From Bacteroidales bacterium (GTDB taxonomy: Bacteria > Bacteroidota > Bacteroidia > Bacteroidales > UBA7960): a DNA stretch of 12,855 nt. The first letter of the stretch is position 1. Each line of letters starts with the position of its first letter. The position numbers were made by a program, and so were the translations under genes. This document shows, piece by piece, positions 1 through 7,111 of the stretch. Where the stretch lies: the NCBI GenBank assembly GCA_007128045.1, contig SKYG01000183.1, positions 1 through 12,855 on the forward strand, in the 5' to 3' direction. A model generated the notes under the pieces. That model was not told where the DNA came from, did no database searches, and worked only from the letters and a program-made list of their open reading frames with translations.

Positions 1-60
1 AGCGCTGAGAGTTGAGCGCTGAGCTGTCAGCCAGCATTGAGCGCTGATCAACCTGGAAAC
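1..60. repeat. AGCGCTGA short-motif repeat block
   Basis: The octamer AGCGCTGA occurs at 1-8, 15-22 and 40-47, twice within the longer string TTGAGCGCTGA (12-22 and 37-47), and AGCGCT is itself a palindrome. A CCTGGAAA direct repeat follows at about 52-67. No convincing gene is present; the open frame over 37-222 runs through repeats. It is spacer DNA like the minisatellites elsewhere in the window, and its function is unknown. Confidence 0.6.
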
Positions 61-77
61 CTGGAAACCATACACAA

Positions 78-96
78 GGCGACCACAAGGGTCGCC
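78..96. repeat. Palindromic hairpin, REP-like
   Basis: GGCGACC (78-84) and GGTCGCC (90-96) form a perfect 7-bp stem with a 5-nt loop, followed by CCTAC. It resembles dispersed extragenic hairpins of the GTAGGGGCGACC type that I recall from many bacterial genomes; that resemblance is from memory. There is no U-tract, so it is not a simple terminator. Confidence 0.5.
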
Positions 97-171
97 CCTA
101 CGAAACCCACAACCCACAACCCCTTGCGGACAGGTCAAGCCCCTGTCCATACAGCGTTCCGCGCCCTGCGG

Positions 172-336
172 TTAGAATCCCTCTGCGTCCTCGGCGAATC
201 AATCCGCGTCCTCGGCGGTTAATCCTTCTCTGCGTTCCTCGGCGAATCACTCCGCGTCCTGCGGTTAATCCTTCTCTGCGTTCCTCGGCGAATCACTCCG
301 CGTCCTGCGGTTAATCCTTCTCTGCGTTCCTCGGCG
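172..336. repeat. 46-bp tandem repeat array
   Basis: Two exact 46-bp units start at 219 and 265 (TTAATCCTTCTCTGCGTTCC and on). A third, partial copy covers 311-336, and a diverged copy covers about 172-218. Within each unit the halves resemble each other (CTGCGTTCCTCGGCG against CCGCGTCCTGCGG), so the array probably grew from a shorter unit. It is GC-richer than the surrounding genes and ends 16 bp before the 3' end of the barrel-protein gene. Together with the block at 1-96 it fills the gene-free first 352 bases. Confidence 0.85.
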
Positions 337-352
337 GTTAAAGAACCACCAT

Positions 353-904
353 TCACAGACTGATATCCAGTCCTACACGAAAGAAGGGATTGTCGAAATA
401 CACCTGACTGTTCTCATTAAAGTTGTACAGTAGCAAGATGTTGAGTCTTGCCCTGGGCGATAACGAGAACCCGTAGCCGGGCCCCAGCAGAAAGTTTGTT
501 TCTGATAGTCGCCGTCGTCCGTCATCAAGGTGATCTGCCCGTGACACCACGCTAAGCCATTCGTTTTCAGCATGAATAAATGCCTTGTCGATGACCCTGA
601 ACCTGGCAAACAGGCTTCCACCATAGGTATGTGACGTCATAGACTGTTCCCAATACCGGTCATTGGCATACATGTAGGTGCCTCCAATTCCGGCAGATAA
701 GCGGTTAGTAATACGGTAGCCGGCAAGCGTGTTAACACTTACCGCGGTATATGTTCCAAACTGTAACCCAACAAAGCCTCCCACAAATATTCTTTCCTTT
801 GTTGACATTTCTCTGACATCAGGTTCTTCATCTGTTGCACCAAACTGTGGAAACGCTAGCATAGGCAGCACCAACATTACACAAAAAATTACAATCTTAT
901 TCAT
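353..904 (-). CDS. Small outer-membrane beta-barrel protein (hypothetical)
   Basis: The protein has 183 residues. A signal peptide is clear: MNK, then a hydrophobic stretch over residues 4-18, with likely cleavage after the AFP or AFPQ segment near residue 20. The rest alternates polar and hydrophobic residues with many Gly and aromatic positions, for example VGGFVGLQFGTYTAVSV (41-57), YRITNRLSAGIGGTYMY (63-79), TYGGSLFARFRV (93-104) and the final FFRVGLDISL, as expected of outer-membrane strands. The length suits a barrel of about 8 strands. The last residue is Leu rather than the usual Phe or Tyr. I recognise the general Bacteroidota family but no specific function. The gene lies 64 nt downstream of pabB on the same strand and may have its own promoter, since a near-consensus TAAATTTTG lies in that gap. 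ATG start. Confidence 0.75.
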   Translation of the reverse strand: MNKIVIFCVMLVLPMLAFPQFGATDEEPDVREMSTKERIFVGGFVGLQFGTYTAVSVNTLAGYRITNRLSAGIGGTYMYANDRYWEQSMTSHTYGGSLFARFRVIDKAFIHAENEWLSVVSRADHLDDGRRRLSETNFLLGPGYGFSLSPRARLNILLLYNFNENSQVYFDNPFFRVGLDISL

Positions 905-968
905 AACTGTTCAAATGGACTAAAACAAAATTTATGTTCACACTTTTTTCACCATTATGATATCTTCA

Positions 969-2321
969 TCATTGCGCCGGAATGCTATTGATCAGAGCCT
1001 TCTTCATGGCCTTTGCTTTCAGCAGGCATTCTTCGTATTCTTTATCTGGGTCGGAGCCTGCAGTAATAGCACTTCCTGCCATATAGCCCAGGTATTTATC
1101 CAATTCATTATACAATATACTTCGTATTACTACATTAAAGTCAAAATCTTTCTCGGGGGTAAAATAACCCACTGCTCCGGAATACAGTCCTCTTTTTGTG
1201 TCTTCAACCTCTTCGATCAACTGCATAGCCCTGACCTTAGGAGCACCTGTCATCGATCCCATTGGAAAAGCATGCCGGATGGCCTCCACCGGGTGACATA
1301 CAGGATCCAGCTCAGATACTACCGTTGAGATCATATGGTGCACTTGCTCAAAAGGGTATATCCGACACAATTCCTCCACAAAAACACTGCCATCTTTTGC
1401 AGTTCTTGACAAATCATTGCGCACCAGATCGACAATCATAATATTTTCGCTACGTTCTTTGGGGTCGTTAAACAGCATTGACTTGAGTTGCTCATCATCG
1501 TAAGGAGTTTTTCCACGGGCGATAGTACCTTTTATGGGTTGAGATATCAGACGGGCACCTTGTTTCTTCAAAAAACGTTCCGGGCTGGCACATATTAATG
1601 ACCGGCCGTCCAGTTGGTATAAGCATGAAAATGGGGTTGGTGACATATCGATCAGCCGGTGATACACAGCTACCGGATCTATATCAGCATCCCTGGCATA
1701 AAATTCAACACAATAGTTGGCTTCATAGATATCGCCTTTCTGTATGTGGTCTTTAATGGTTAACACCTTTTTTAGATAATCCTCTTTGGACACCCTGGGT
1801 CTGATTGCAGGAACCATGTTTTGTGGATGTACACATGCATCTGTTAACCCGGCATAGAATTCCCGATTTTTTATGTGCTGCCTGACAGACCTGAAAACAG
1901 TCTGCGGATCGGAAAGATCCTCGAATCCTGGCAGACATCCAATGGTTAGTCTGCCGGCTTCCGGAAAGATCACAACAATTGGTTGGAAGAAATGCATTCC
2001 AGGCATTTTGATACCATCATAGTTGTTTGACGCCAGATGTTCTATCTGGTTTTTCAGGTCATAGGTAAGGAATCCAAACAGCCAGTCGTTATGTGTATCG
2101 ACAAACGATCTCAGCAGGGTAAAGGCGTCTCTACCATCATCCAGGCAATGATTGGCCGATCCGAGTGCGAGAACCTGAGAGATTGAGCTGTATCGATCAG
2201 ATAGATAATCATTGGAGTTCAGGAAGCAACTAACTGAAAAACGATGGCCTGCCCACTCCAGCAAATTCATGCGATAGGCCTCATCATAGCTAACCTCAAA
2301 TGATTTAAAGACTCTTTTCAA
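969..2321 (-). CDS. pabB: Aminodeoxychorismate synthase component I (PabB)
   Basis: A chorismate-binding enzyme of 450 residues. It aminates chorismate to 4-amino-4-deoxychorismate, the step before p-aminobenzoate in folate synthesis, normally with a PabA glutaminase that is not in this window. The C-terminal half carries the family motifs: GDIYEANYC (196-204), PERFL (247-251), QPIKGT (261-266), DLVRNDLSR (298-306), PMGSMTGAPK (353-362) and SAITAGSDPDKEYEE (417-431). Lys264 in PIKGT marks PabB; TrpE has Ala there (PIAGT). The N-terminal region (FLNSNDYLSDRYSS, then GFLTYDLKNQIE) is the short form typical of Bacteroidota. The start is TTG; the next in-frame ATG (residue 18) would cut into the conserved N-terminus, so TTG is preferred. 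No pabC-like aminotransferase is fused or adjacent. It lies 143 nt downstream of korB, with a hairpin and repeats between, so co-transcription is uncertain. Confidence 0.9.
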   Translation of the reverse strand: MKRVFKSFEVSYDEAYRMNLLEWAGHRFSVSCFLNSNDYLSDRYSSISQVLALGSANHCLDDGRDAFTLLRSFVDTHNDWLFGFLTYDLKNQIEHLASNNYDGIKMPGMHFFQPIVVIFPEAGRLTIGCLPGFEDLSDPQTVFRSVRQHIKNREFYAGLTDACVHPQNMVPAIRPRVSKEDYLKKVLTIKDHIQKGDIYEANYCVEFYARDADIDPVAVYHRLIDMSPTPFSCLYQLDGRSLICASPERFLKKQGARLISQPIKGTIARGKTPYDDEQLKSMLFNDPKERSENIMIVDLVRNDLSRTAKDGSVFVEELCRIYPFEQVHHMISTVVSELDPVCHPVEAIRHAFPMGSMTGAPKVRAMQLIEEVEDTKRGLYSGAVGYFTPEKDFDFNVVIRSILYNELDKYLGYMAGSAITAGSDPDKEYEECLLKAKAMKKALINSIPAQ

Positions 2322-2339
2322 TACAAAAAAAACAAATTA

Positions 2340-2448
2340 TGAACACATGAAATACCCATGACAAACGCTTTGACAAACAGACGCATGATTGTTTTTCATG
2401 GGGGTCAAAAGTCGAAGGTCGAAGGTCAAAGGAAAAAAATGAACACAT
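2340..2448. repeat. korB-pabB spacer: imperfect inverted repeat flanked by direct repeats
   Basis: CCCATGACAAAC (2355-2366) pairs with GTTTTTCATGGG (2391-2402) over 11 of 12 positions around a 24-nt loop. TGACAAAC occurs at 2359-2366 and again at 2371-2378. The whole is bracketed by TGAACACAT direct repeats at 2340-2348 and 2440-2448, exactly 100 bp apart. It fills most of the 143-nt gap between korB and pabB. It could be an mRNA stem-loop that separates the two genes or a small degenerate insertion; the sequence does not decide. Confidence 0.6.
2404..2431. repeat. 7-bp tandem repeat (GTCGAAG)
   Basis: Four back-to-back heptamers read GTCAAAA, GTCGAAG, GTCGAAG and GTCAAAG (consensus GTCRAAR). 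They sit in the korB-pabB spacer directly beside the right arm of the inverted repeat. A run of A follows (2433-2439). Confidence 0.7.
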
Positions 2449-2464
2449 AAAATTGGCCGTATAA

Positions 2465-3502
2465 TCATTTAATCTCCCATGTATCGCCGCTTCTCAGCAG
2501 GTCGTTCACAGATTTTATGTTCGATGATTTTGAGGCAAAGTCCAGCTGCTCCTCCATCAAATCATCATATGTGTCGTAAGGGGCAGAACGTATAACTCCC
2601 AGGGCGACAGGAAATTCAGGAGGCATCATCCTGCCGGTCATCCTTTGTATCCCGGGGTCTTTTCTGTATTGGTCATGTACCAGTATATCACTTTCTACAA
2701 CTCCATGCTCGCCAACAGTTACTACAACCAGTTTGTTTCCGGCCAGCATGATTCCCTTATCTTTGTTCTTTCCAAATAGCATGGGTTCACCATGCTTCAA
2801 TAAGAGCTGTCTGTCTTCACGGTATTCGCGATCTGTGATCATCGCATGTGTTTTATCAGCAAAGATCACACAGTTCTGCAGGATTTCAACAACTGACGTA
2901 CCATCATGCCTGGCAGCCTCATACATGACCTCTGTCATCAGCTTTACATTATTATCCGGAACGCGTGCGAAAAAGGTTCCCTGGGCACCCAATACCAGGC
3001 CAGACACAGTAAATGGGTGCTCGATGGTACCCTGGGGAGATGTTTTGGTAACAGACCCTATTGGTGTGGTGGGAGAATACTGTCCCTTTGTTAGTCCGTA
3101 AATCTGGTTATTGAACAACAATATATTTACATCAATATTTCGTCTGAGGATATGAATAAAGTGATTGCCGCCAATGGCCATTGAGTCTCCATCACCGGTA
3201 GCGATCCATACACTCAGACCTGGATTTGCCAGCTTCAATCCGCTGGCGATGGCTGATGCCCTTCCATGAATACCATGAAAGCCGTACGTATTCACATAAT
3301 ACGGGAAGCGTGAGGAACAACCGATGCCCGAAACCATGGCAAAATGTTCTTTCTTGTAGCCAATGCTCGGGAAGACATTTCCTACGGCAGCCAGTATGGC
3401 ATGTGCACCGCATCCCGGGCACCATTTAACCATCTGATCACTGACAAAATCAGCCTTTGTCAGTTCTACGGGCGACGATTCTATTCTTTCTTTGAGTAAC
3501 AT
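2465..3502 (-). CDS. korB: 2-oxoacid:ferredoxin oxidoreductase beta subunit (2-oxoglutarate type)
   Basis: A 345-residue TPP-binding subunit. With KorA it catalyses CoA-dependent oxidative decarboxylation of a 2-oxoacid (most likely 2-oxoglutarate to succinyl-CoA) with reduction of ferredoxin, or the reverse. WCPGCG (27-32) supplies Cys28 and Cys31; with Cys62 (GIGCSSR) and Cys211 (LQNCVIF) these match the four cysteines that hold the [4Fe-4S] cluster in this family. The TPP/Mg motif is GDGD (103-106) followed by NNQIYGLTKGQYSPTT (131-146). KGQYSPTT fits KorB-type enzymes, but substrate cannot be fixed from sequence. The ATG lies 1 nt after the korA TGA. A GGAGGA in the last korA codons (3511-3516 on the plus strand) is well placed as a ribosome-binding site and suggests coupled translation and fixed stoichiometry. 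Confidence 0.92.
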   Translation of the reverse strand: MLLKERIESSPVELTKADFVSDQMVKWCPGCGAHAILAAVGNVFPSIGYKKEHFAMVSGIGCSSRFPYYVNTYGFHGIHGRASAIASGLKLANPGLSVWIATGDGDSMAIGGNHFIHILRRNIDVNILLFNNQIYGLTKGQYSPTTPIGSVTKTSPQGTIEHPFTVSGLVLGAQGTFFARVPDNNVKLMTEVMYEAARHDGTSVVEILQNCVIFADKTHAMITDREYREDRQLLLKHGEPMLFGKNKDKGIMLAGNKLVVVTVGEHGVVESDILVHDQYRKDPGIQRMTGRMMPPEFPVALGVIRSAPYDTYDDLMEEQLDFASKSSNIKSVNDLLRSGDTWEIK

Positions 3503-3503
3503 A

Positions 3504-5351
3504 TCATTTTTCCTCCAATAATTTTGTAAACACTTCCGTCAATTCTTGCACATGAAAAGGAAGGCCCTCCACCTTGTTATACTGCAGGTATTTAAAATGG
3601 GGTAGGGTCATGCGCAGATAACTAACGAACTGTCCCATATTCAGCTCACAAACAATGATTTTTTTGAATTTCGAAAATAGTTGTTCTGTATTATGTGGTA
3701 AAGGTTTGATATAGTTAAACTGTGCCAGACTGATTTTTTTTCCCAGCTCCTGCATCTTGCTAACTGTCGACAGCAAGGCTCCTTCAGTACCTCCCCATCC
3801 AACCACAAGCACATCACCAGAATCTTCTCCAACGATCTTTTGCGGAGGAAGATAATCTGCAACCCTGTTTACTTTCTCCTCCCTGATATTTACCATCAGC
3901 TGGTGGTTAAGCGGATCAGTAGAGACGTAGCCATCGATATTGGTCTTCTCCAACCCCCCTATTCGATGTCTAAGCCCTTCAGTCCCTGCCGGAGCCCATT
4001 GTCTTACAAGGGTTTTTTCATCGCGACGGTAAGGTTTGAAGTTTTTATCATTTGGGATGGCCATAGGTGGTTTGATACCAGGTAAGTCATTTACATCCGG
4101 GACTTTAAACAGCTCTGATCCGAATCCTATGTAGCCATCGGTAAGTAGTATTACCGGGGTCATGTGCTCCATGGCAATTTTGGATGCCATATATGCATAA
4201 TGAAAGCAGTTTGCCGGACTTGAAGCCGCTATGACAACCAGCGGACACTCCCCGTTTCTTCCAAATAGTGCCTGAAACAGATCTGATTGTTCACTCTTGG
4301 TGGGCATACCGGTAGAAGGTCCGGCTCTTTGCACGTTAACGACAATTAAAGGAAGCTCTGCAATGACCGCCAGTCCGAGTGCTTCACTTTTCAATGACAA
4401 CCCAGGCCCGGATGTGCTGGTAACAGCCATATTTCCGCCAAAACTGGCTCCAATGGCAGAGCAAATACCCGCAATTTCATCTTCAGCCTGAAACACCTTT
4501 GCTCCAAGCGACTTATGCTTTGACAGTTCCATCAGTATTTCTGTGGCCGGCGTGATGGGGTATGACCCAAGAAATAATTGCCGTCCACTGCGTTCAGAAG
4601 CTGCCAGCAAACCCCAGGCTGTGGCAATATTGCCGGTAATGTTTCGGTAAAGGCCTTTTTCCAATGGAGCAGGCCCTATTCTGTATGTAGTATGAATAGC
4701 CTCAATGGTCTCAGCATAATTATAGCCGGCCCTGAGTGCTACCTGGTTTGCCTGGGCAATCTTGGGTTTATCCTTGAATTTATTCTTTAAAAACTCCAGT
4801 GTTCCCTGTAGGTCACGATGAAACAGATAATAGGTGATGCCCAGAGCAAACATGTTTCTGGTACGCTCTGCCACGCGTTTGTCAACACCAGACTCCTTTA
4901 AGCAGGCCTGCGTCAACTCACTGATCGGAACCTTGATCAGCTGATAGGCATCCAGGCTGCCATCTTCCAGGGGATTATTCTGGTATCCGGCCTTTCCGAT
5001 TGCCTTTCCCTCAAAAGCGCTTGTATCAACAAGTATAGTGGCACCGGGCTTGGCCCATTTCTGGTTCGCACGAAGCGAAGCAGGATTCATAGCCACCAAC
5101 ACATCGCACATATCTCCTGATGTAAAGATCTTTCGCTGACCCAGATGAACCTGAAAGCCACTCACACCGGCCACAGTATTATGTGGGGCACGTATCTCGG
5201 CGGGGAAGTCAGGGAAAGTAGCCAGGTCATTTCCAGCCAACGCAGCAGAATCAGAAAACAAAGAACCGGTTAACTGCATCCCATCACCGGAGTCTCCTAC
5301 AAACTTCACTACAACATCTTCAAGTTCAATAACCTGTGAATGCTTTGCCAT
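3504..5351 (-). CDS. korA: 2-oxoacid:ferredoxin oxidoreductase, fused gamma-alpha subunit
   Basis: About 615 residues. Residues 10-190 form the gamma domain, opening with VVVKFVGDSGDGMQLTG, a glycine-rich family motif. The alpha pyrimidine-binding domain follows, with GSYPITPATEI (near 262-272) and TSTSGPGLSLKSEALGLAV (near 311-329), then VQRAGPSTGMPTKSEQSDL. A C-terminal transketolase-like domain has VLVVGWGGTEGALLS (near 514-528). The gamma-alpha fusion is the usual Bacteroidota arrangement. The frame can begin at a GTG two codons upstream (5357), but I prefer the ATG at 5351 (MAKHSQVIELED). It is first in an operon with korB, and its start faces the divergent ferredoxin gene across a 276-nt spacer. 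No clean TAnnTTTG box was found on the minus strand of that spacer. Confidence 0.92.
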   Translation of the reverse strand: MAKHSQVIELEDVVVKFVGDSGDGMQLTGSLFSDSAALAGNDLATFPDFPAEIRAPHNTVAGVSGFQVHLGQRKIFTSGDMCDVLVAMNPASLRANQKWAKPGATILVDTSAFEGKAIGKAGYQNNPLEDGSLDAYQLIKVPISELTQACLKESGVDKRVAERTRNMFALGITYYLFHRDLQGTLEFLKNKFKDKPKIAQANQVALRAGYNYAETIEAIHTTYRIGPAPLEKGLYRNITGNIATAWGLLAASERSGRQLFLGSYPITPATEILMELSKHKSLGAKVFQAEDEIAGICSAIGASFGGNMAVTSTSGPGLSLKSEALGLAVIAELPLIVVNVQRAGPSTGMPTKSEQSDLFQALFGRNGECPLVVIAASSPANCFHYAYMASKIAMEHMTPVILLTDGYIGFGSELFKVPDVNDLPGIKPPMAIPNDKNFKPYRRDEKTLVRQWAPAGTEGLRHRIGGLEKTNIDGYVSTDPLNHQLMVNIREEKVNRVADYLPPQKIVGEDSGDVLVVGWGGTEGALLSTVSKMQELGKKISLAQFNYIKPLPHNTEQLFSKFKKIIVCELNMGQFVSYLRMTLPHFKYLQYNKVEGLPFHVQELTEVFTKLLEEK

Positions 5352-5627
5352 AATCACTTAAGATTGGTGAAAAACACATTTATTCGAAGCTTATTGTTGC
5401 CATTCTGGCAAACAAAAGACGTTGCTAAGTTAGTGGTTTAAATTTGAACAAATCAAAAAAAACCAGTACTTTTTTTGACCATTCGTACCACAGAAATAGC
5501 CAAATACCAACTAATTATTTAAATCAATTTCAAATTATGCCATAAATAAAAAAAATTAGGTTTGATTGAATTTAAGCCCTTATATTTGCACTGAATTAAT
5601 AACAATAGCAACCAAATTTTTTTTGCA
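5352..5627. promoter_or_regulatory. Divergent korA / ferredoxin intergenic region
   Basis: A strongly AT-rich 276-nt spacer that must hold both divergent promoters. Facing the ferredoxin gene are TTTG (5561-5564) and TATATTTG (5581-5588), a good Bacteroidota -33/-7 pair with a 16-nt gap, slightly short. That predicts transcription starting a few bases after 5588, some 35 nt before the ATG. A dyad lies at 5453-5478: TCAAAAAAA against TTTTTTTGA around AGTACT. No convincing korA promoter box was found by eye. Confidence 0.6.
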
Positions 5628-5795
5628 ATGGCTTATATAATCAATGATGATTGCACTGCTTGTGGCAGCTGCATCGATGAATGTCCGGTAGATGCAATTA
5701 GCGAAGGCGACATCTACAAAATTGACCCAGACGTTTGTACCGACTGTGGCTCCTGTGCCGATGTTTGCCCCGTGGAGGCAATTCATCCGGAATAA
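5628..5795 (+). CDS. 2[4Fe-4S] ferredoxin, 55 aa
   Basis: A short gene beginning MAYIINDDCTACGSC and ending at TAA. Two classical cluster-binding motifs are complete: Cys9-x2-Cys12-x2-Cys15-x3-Cys19-Pro and Cys37-x2-Cys40-x2-Cys43-x3-Cys47-Pro. The two halves are internally similar (CGSCIDECPVDAI and CGSCADVCPVEAI), the ancient duplicated clostridial-type fold. The protein is very acidic, with 13 Asp or Glu and a single Lys, as usual for a soluble low-potential electron carrier. It lies head-to-head with korA-korB, so the inferred role is electron acceptor or donor for that oxidoreductase. An A-rich leader follows a good TATATTTG promoter box. The length is normal for the family and no residue is missing. 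Confidence 0.95.
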   Translation: MAYIINDDCTACGSCIDECPVDAISEGDIYKIDPDVCTDCGSCADVCPVEAIHPE

Positions 5796-5832
5796 TCATA
5801 CTGCCCTTTCCCGACCATTGGTCTGCCGGAAC

Positions 5833-5909
5833 ATAAGGCAAGGTCTCCCGGGTCGCTGATTAAGTATTAAATACTCACGTTTCAGCGTTCCGAAGTGATC
5901 TTGCCTTAT
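5833..5909. other. Three-tier hairpin / nested palindrome
   Basis: The outer stem pairs 5833-5845 (ATAAGGCAAGGTC) with 5897-5909 (GATCTTGCCTTAT): 13 bp with one G-U. The middle stem pairs 5850-5859 with 5882-5891: 10 positions, one U-U mismatch and one G-U. The apical stem pairs AGTAT (5863-5867) with ATACT (5871-5875) around a TAA loop. Only 4-5 nt separate the outer and middle tiers, and 3 and 6 nt the middle and apical ones. A T-rich but interrupted run follows. It lies 37 nt after the ferredoxin stop codon and 79 nt before tatC. Possible readings are an elaborate terminator, an mRNA-stabilising 3' end, a small structured RNA or a palindromic mobile remnant. Confidence 0.65.
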
Positions 5910-5988
5910 TATTTTATGCTTACAAATCGTTTTCTTCGTATTTTTGATGTCCGTTATTCACGTAACCAACAATTCGTAACCCAACATA

Positions 5989-6816
5989 GTGTCTGCTAGC
6001 CAACAAAAGAAAAGTACTGATGGTACGATGAGCTTCTGGGCTCATCTGGAGGAACTACGTGGTCATCTGATCCGGTCGGCCCTTGCCATTGTGGCAGGCG
6101 GTATTGCCGCGTTTCTGGCCAAAGATATCATCTTTAACATGGTGATCCTGGCACCCAAGGAACCCTACTTCCTGACCAACAGGGCTTTCTGCTATGTAGC
6201 AAGAGAGCTTTCCATTCCAGCCCTTTGTATCAATGCAAACCCATTGAAACTCATTAATATAGATATGGCAGGGCAGTTTACCACCCATATTTATACCTCT
6301 CTGATCGTTGGGCTGATCATCGCAATACCATATGTAATCTGGGAAATTTGGCGCTTTATAAAACCCGGGCTTGAGCCCAATGAAAGGGCACATTCTTCAG
6401 GTGCCGTTTTAGTTACGTCTGGCCTGTTCCTAACAGGCGTTTTGTTTGCCTATTTTTTGATCGTACCCCTCTCCATTAATTTTCTGGGCTCATACCAGGT
6501 GAGCTACCTGGTTGAAAACCAAGTAGCCCTGCGATCTTATATTAGTACCATTACCACCATTACACTTGCCACCGGACTGGTATTTGAACTGCCAATATTT
6601 ATCTATTTCCTGAGTAAGGCCGGCCTGGTTACTCCTGAGTTCCTGAAAAAAAACCGCAAATTGGCTTTTGTGTTAATTATTGCACTCTCGGCAATCATCA
6701 CCCCTCCTGATGTCTTTAGCCAGGTCATGGTTGGCATTCCCCTTGTAATCCTCTACGAAATCAGTATAAGGATATCTAAACGGGTTGTGGCCCGAATTGA
6801 AGCACAAAGCCTCTGA
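5989..6816 (+). CDS. tatC: Sec-independent protein translocase TatC
   Basis: An inner-membrane protein of 275 residues, the receptor subunit of the twin-arginine pathway that exports folded, often cofactor-bearing proteins. The diagnostic N-terminal motif FWAHLEELRGHLIR is at 16-29. About six membrane spans fall near 28-47, 102-120, 137-158, 184-203, 225-239 and 243-260. FIKPGLEPNER (123-133) is the conserved cytoplasmic loop after span 2, and Glu200 in LVFELPIF matches the conserved acidic residue of span 4. The long first periplasmic loop (about 48-100, ending IDMAGQFTTHIY) is typical of Bacteroidota. The start is GTG, giving a 13-residue polar lead; ATG at 6028 (MSFWAHLEEL) is a real alternative. 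No tatA or tatB is adjacent, so those subunits must lie elsewhere. Confidence 0.93.
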   Translation: MSASQQKKSTDGTMSFWAHLEELRGHLIRSALAIVAGGIAAFLAKDIIFNMVILAPKEPYFLTNRAFCYVARELSIPALCINANPLKLINIDMAGQFTTHIYTSLIVGLIIAIPYVIWEIWRFIKPGLEPNERAHSSGAVLVTSGLFLTGVLFAYFLIVPLSINFLGSYQVSYLVENQVALRSYISTITTITLATGLVFELPIFIYFLSKAGLVTPEFLKKNRKLAFVLIIALSAIITPPDVFSQVMVGIPLVILYEISIRISKRVVARIEAQSL

Positions 6817-6844
6817 GATAGCATTACTTAACAGCCACGGCTTA

Positions 6845-6892
6845 GGAGTTGAGGAGTTGAGGAGTTGAGGAGTTGAGGAGGTTAGGAGTTGA
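6845..6892. repeat. 8-bp minisatellite (GGAGTTGA)n
   Basis: Six consecutive octamers: four exact GGAGTTGA (6845-6876), one variant GGAGGTTA (6877-6884) and one exact copy (6885-6892). The array lies between the tatC stop codon and the promoter of the metY transcript. Such an array could vary in copy number, but it is upstream of the promoter and has no visible coding role. Confidence 0.9.
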
Positions 6893-6956
6893 GGTGCCGG
6901 TAAACAAGGCGATAAAATATTTTTTTACAAAAAGCTATATATTTAAATAATTGTTT

Positions 6957-6964
6957 TATATTTG
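6957..6964 (+). promoter_or_regulatory. Promoter -7 box of the metY transcript
   Basis: TATATTTG matches the Bacteroidota TAnnTTTG box exactly and sits in a very AT-rich segment. It is 36 nt before the riboswitch, so the transcript should start near 6970 and include the whole aptamer. The -33 TTTG partner is not clear. No further TAnnTTTG box was seen between the riboswitch and metY, which supports one long leader. Confidence 0.65.
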
Positions 6965-7000
6965 CACCTCTGAAACGCCTTTTGTATTCTAAAAAGGTAA

Positions 7001-7104
7001 GTTTATAAAGAAGGACTGAGAGATCAGGCTCGTTGAAGTCCTGGCAACCGTTGCCCTCAAGGTAACATGGTGCCACAACCTGCCCTGCAAAGGGAATTAT
7101 AAAC
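7001..7104 (+). promoter_or_regulatory. SAM-I (S-box) riboswitch aptamer
   Basis: The conserved S-box core is present: GAGAGATCAGG, then GAAGTCCTGGCAACC (7035-7049), then TGGTGCCACAACCTGCC (7068-7084). P1 is GTTTATAA (7001-7008) with TTATAAAC (7097-7104), 8 perfect pairs. P2 is closed by GGACT (7013-7017) with AGTCC (7037-7041). P3 is GTTGCC (7050-7055) with GGTAAC (7061-7066). A short CCC/GGG stem (P4) is at 7083-7093. In this class SAM binding stabilises P1 and turns the downstream gene off; here that gene is metY, fully consistent. No obvious U-tract terminator follows, so the expression platform is not a textbook one. Confidence 0.9.
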
Positions 7105-7111
7105 CAACATA

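Noticed and set aside
37..222. Open frame of 61 codons on the plus strand
   Set aside because: It runs through the hairpin and the tandem repeats, has low-complexity composition and shows no family resemblance.
172..336. CRISPR-like repeat array
   Set aside because: Copies are directly abutting with no unique spacers, and no cas gene is present.
957..1328. Plus-strand frame of 123 codons opposite pabB
   Set aside because: It is antisense to the conserved C-terminal PabB domain, whose frame carries all the motifs.
969..2321. Anthranilate synthase component I (TrpE) as identity
   Set aside because: PIKGT with Lys264 is the PabB signature, the N-terminal half is the short PabB type, and no trp gene is nearby.
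5453..5478. Bidirectional terminator from the A8/T7 dyad
   Set aside because: The flanking genes diverge, so no transcript needs to end here; the dyad is more likely part of promoter architecture or bent DNA.
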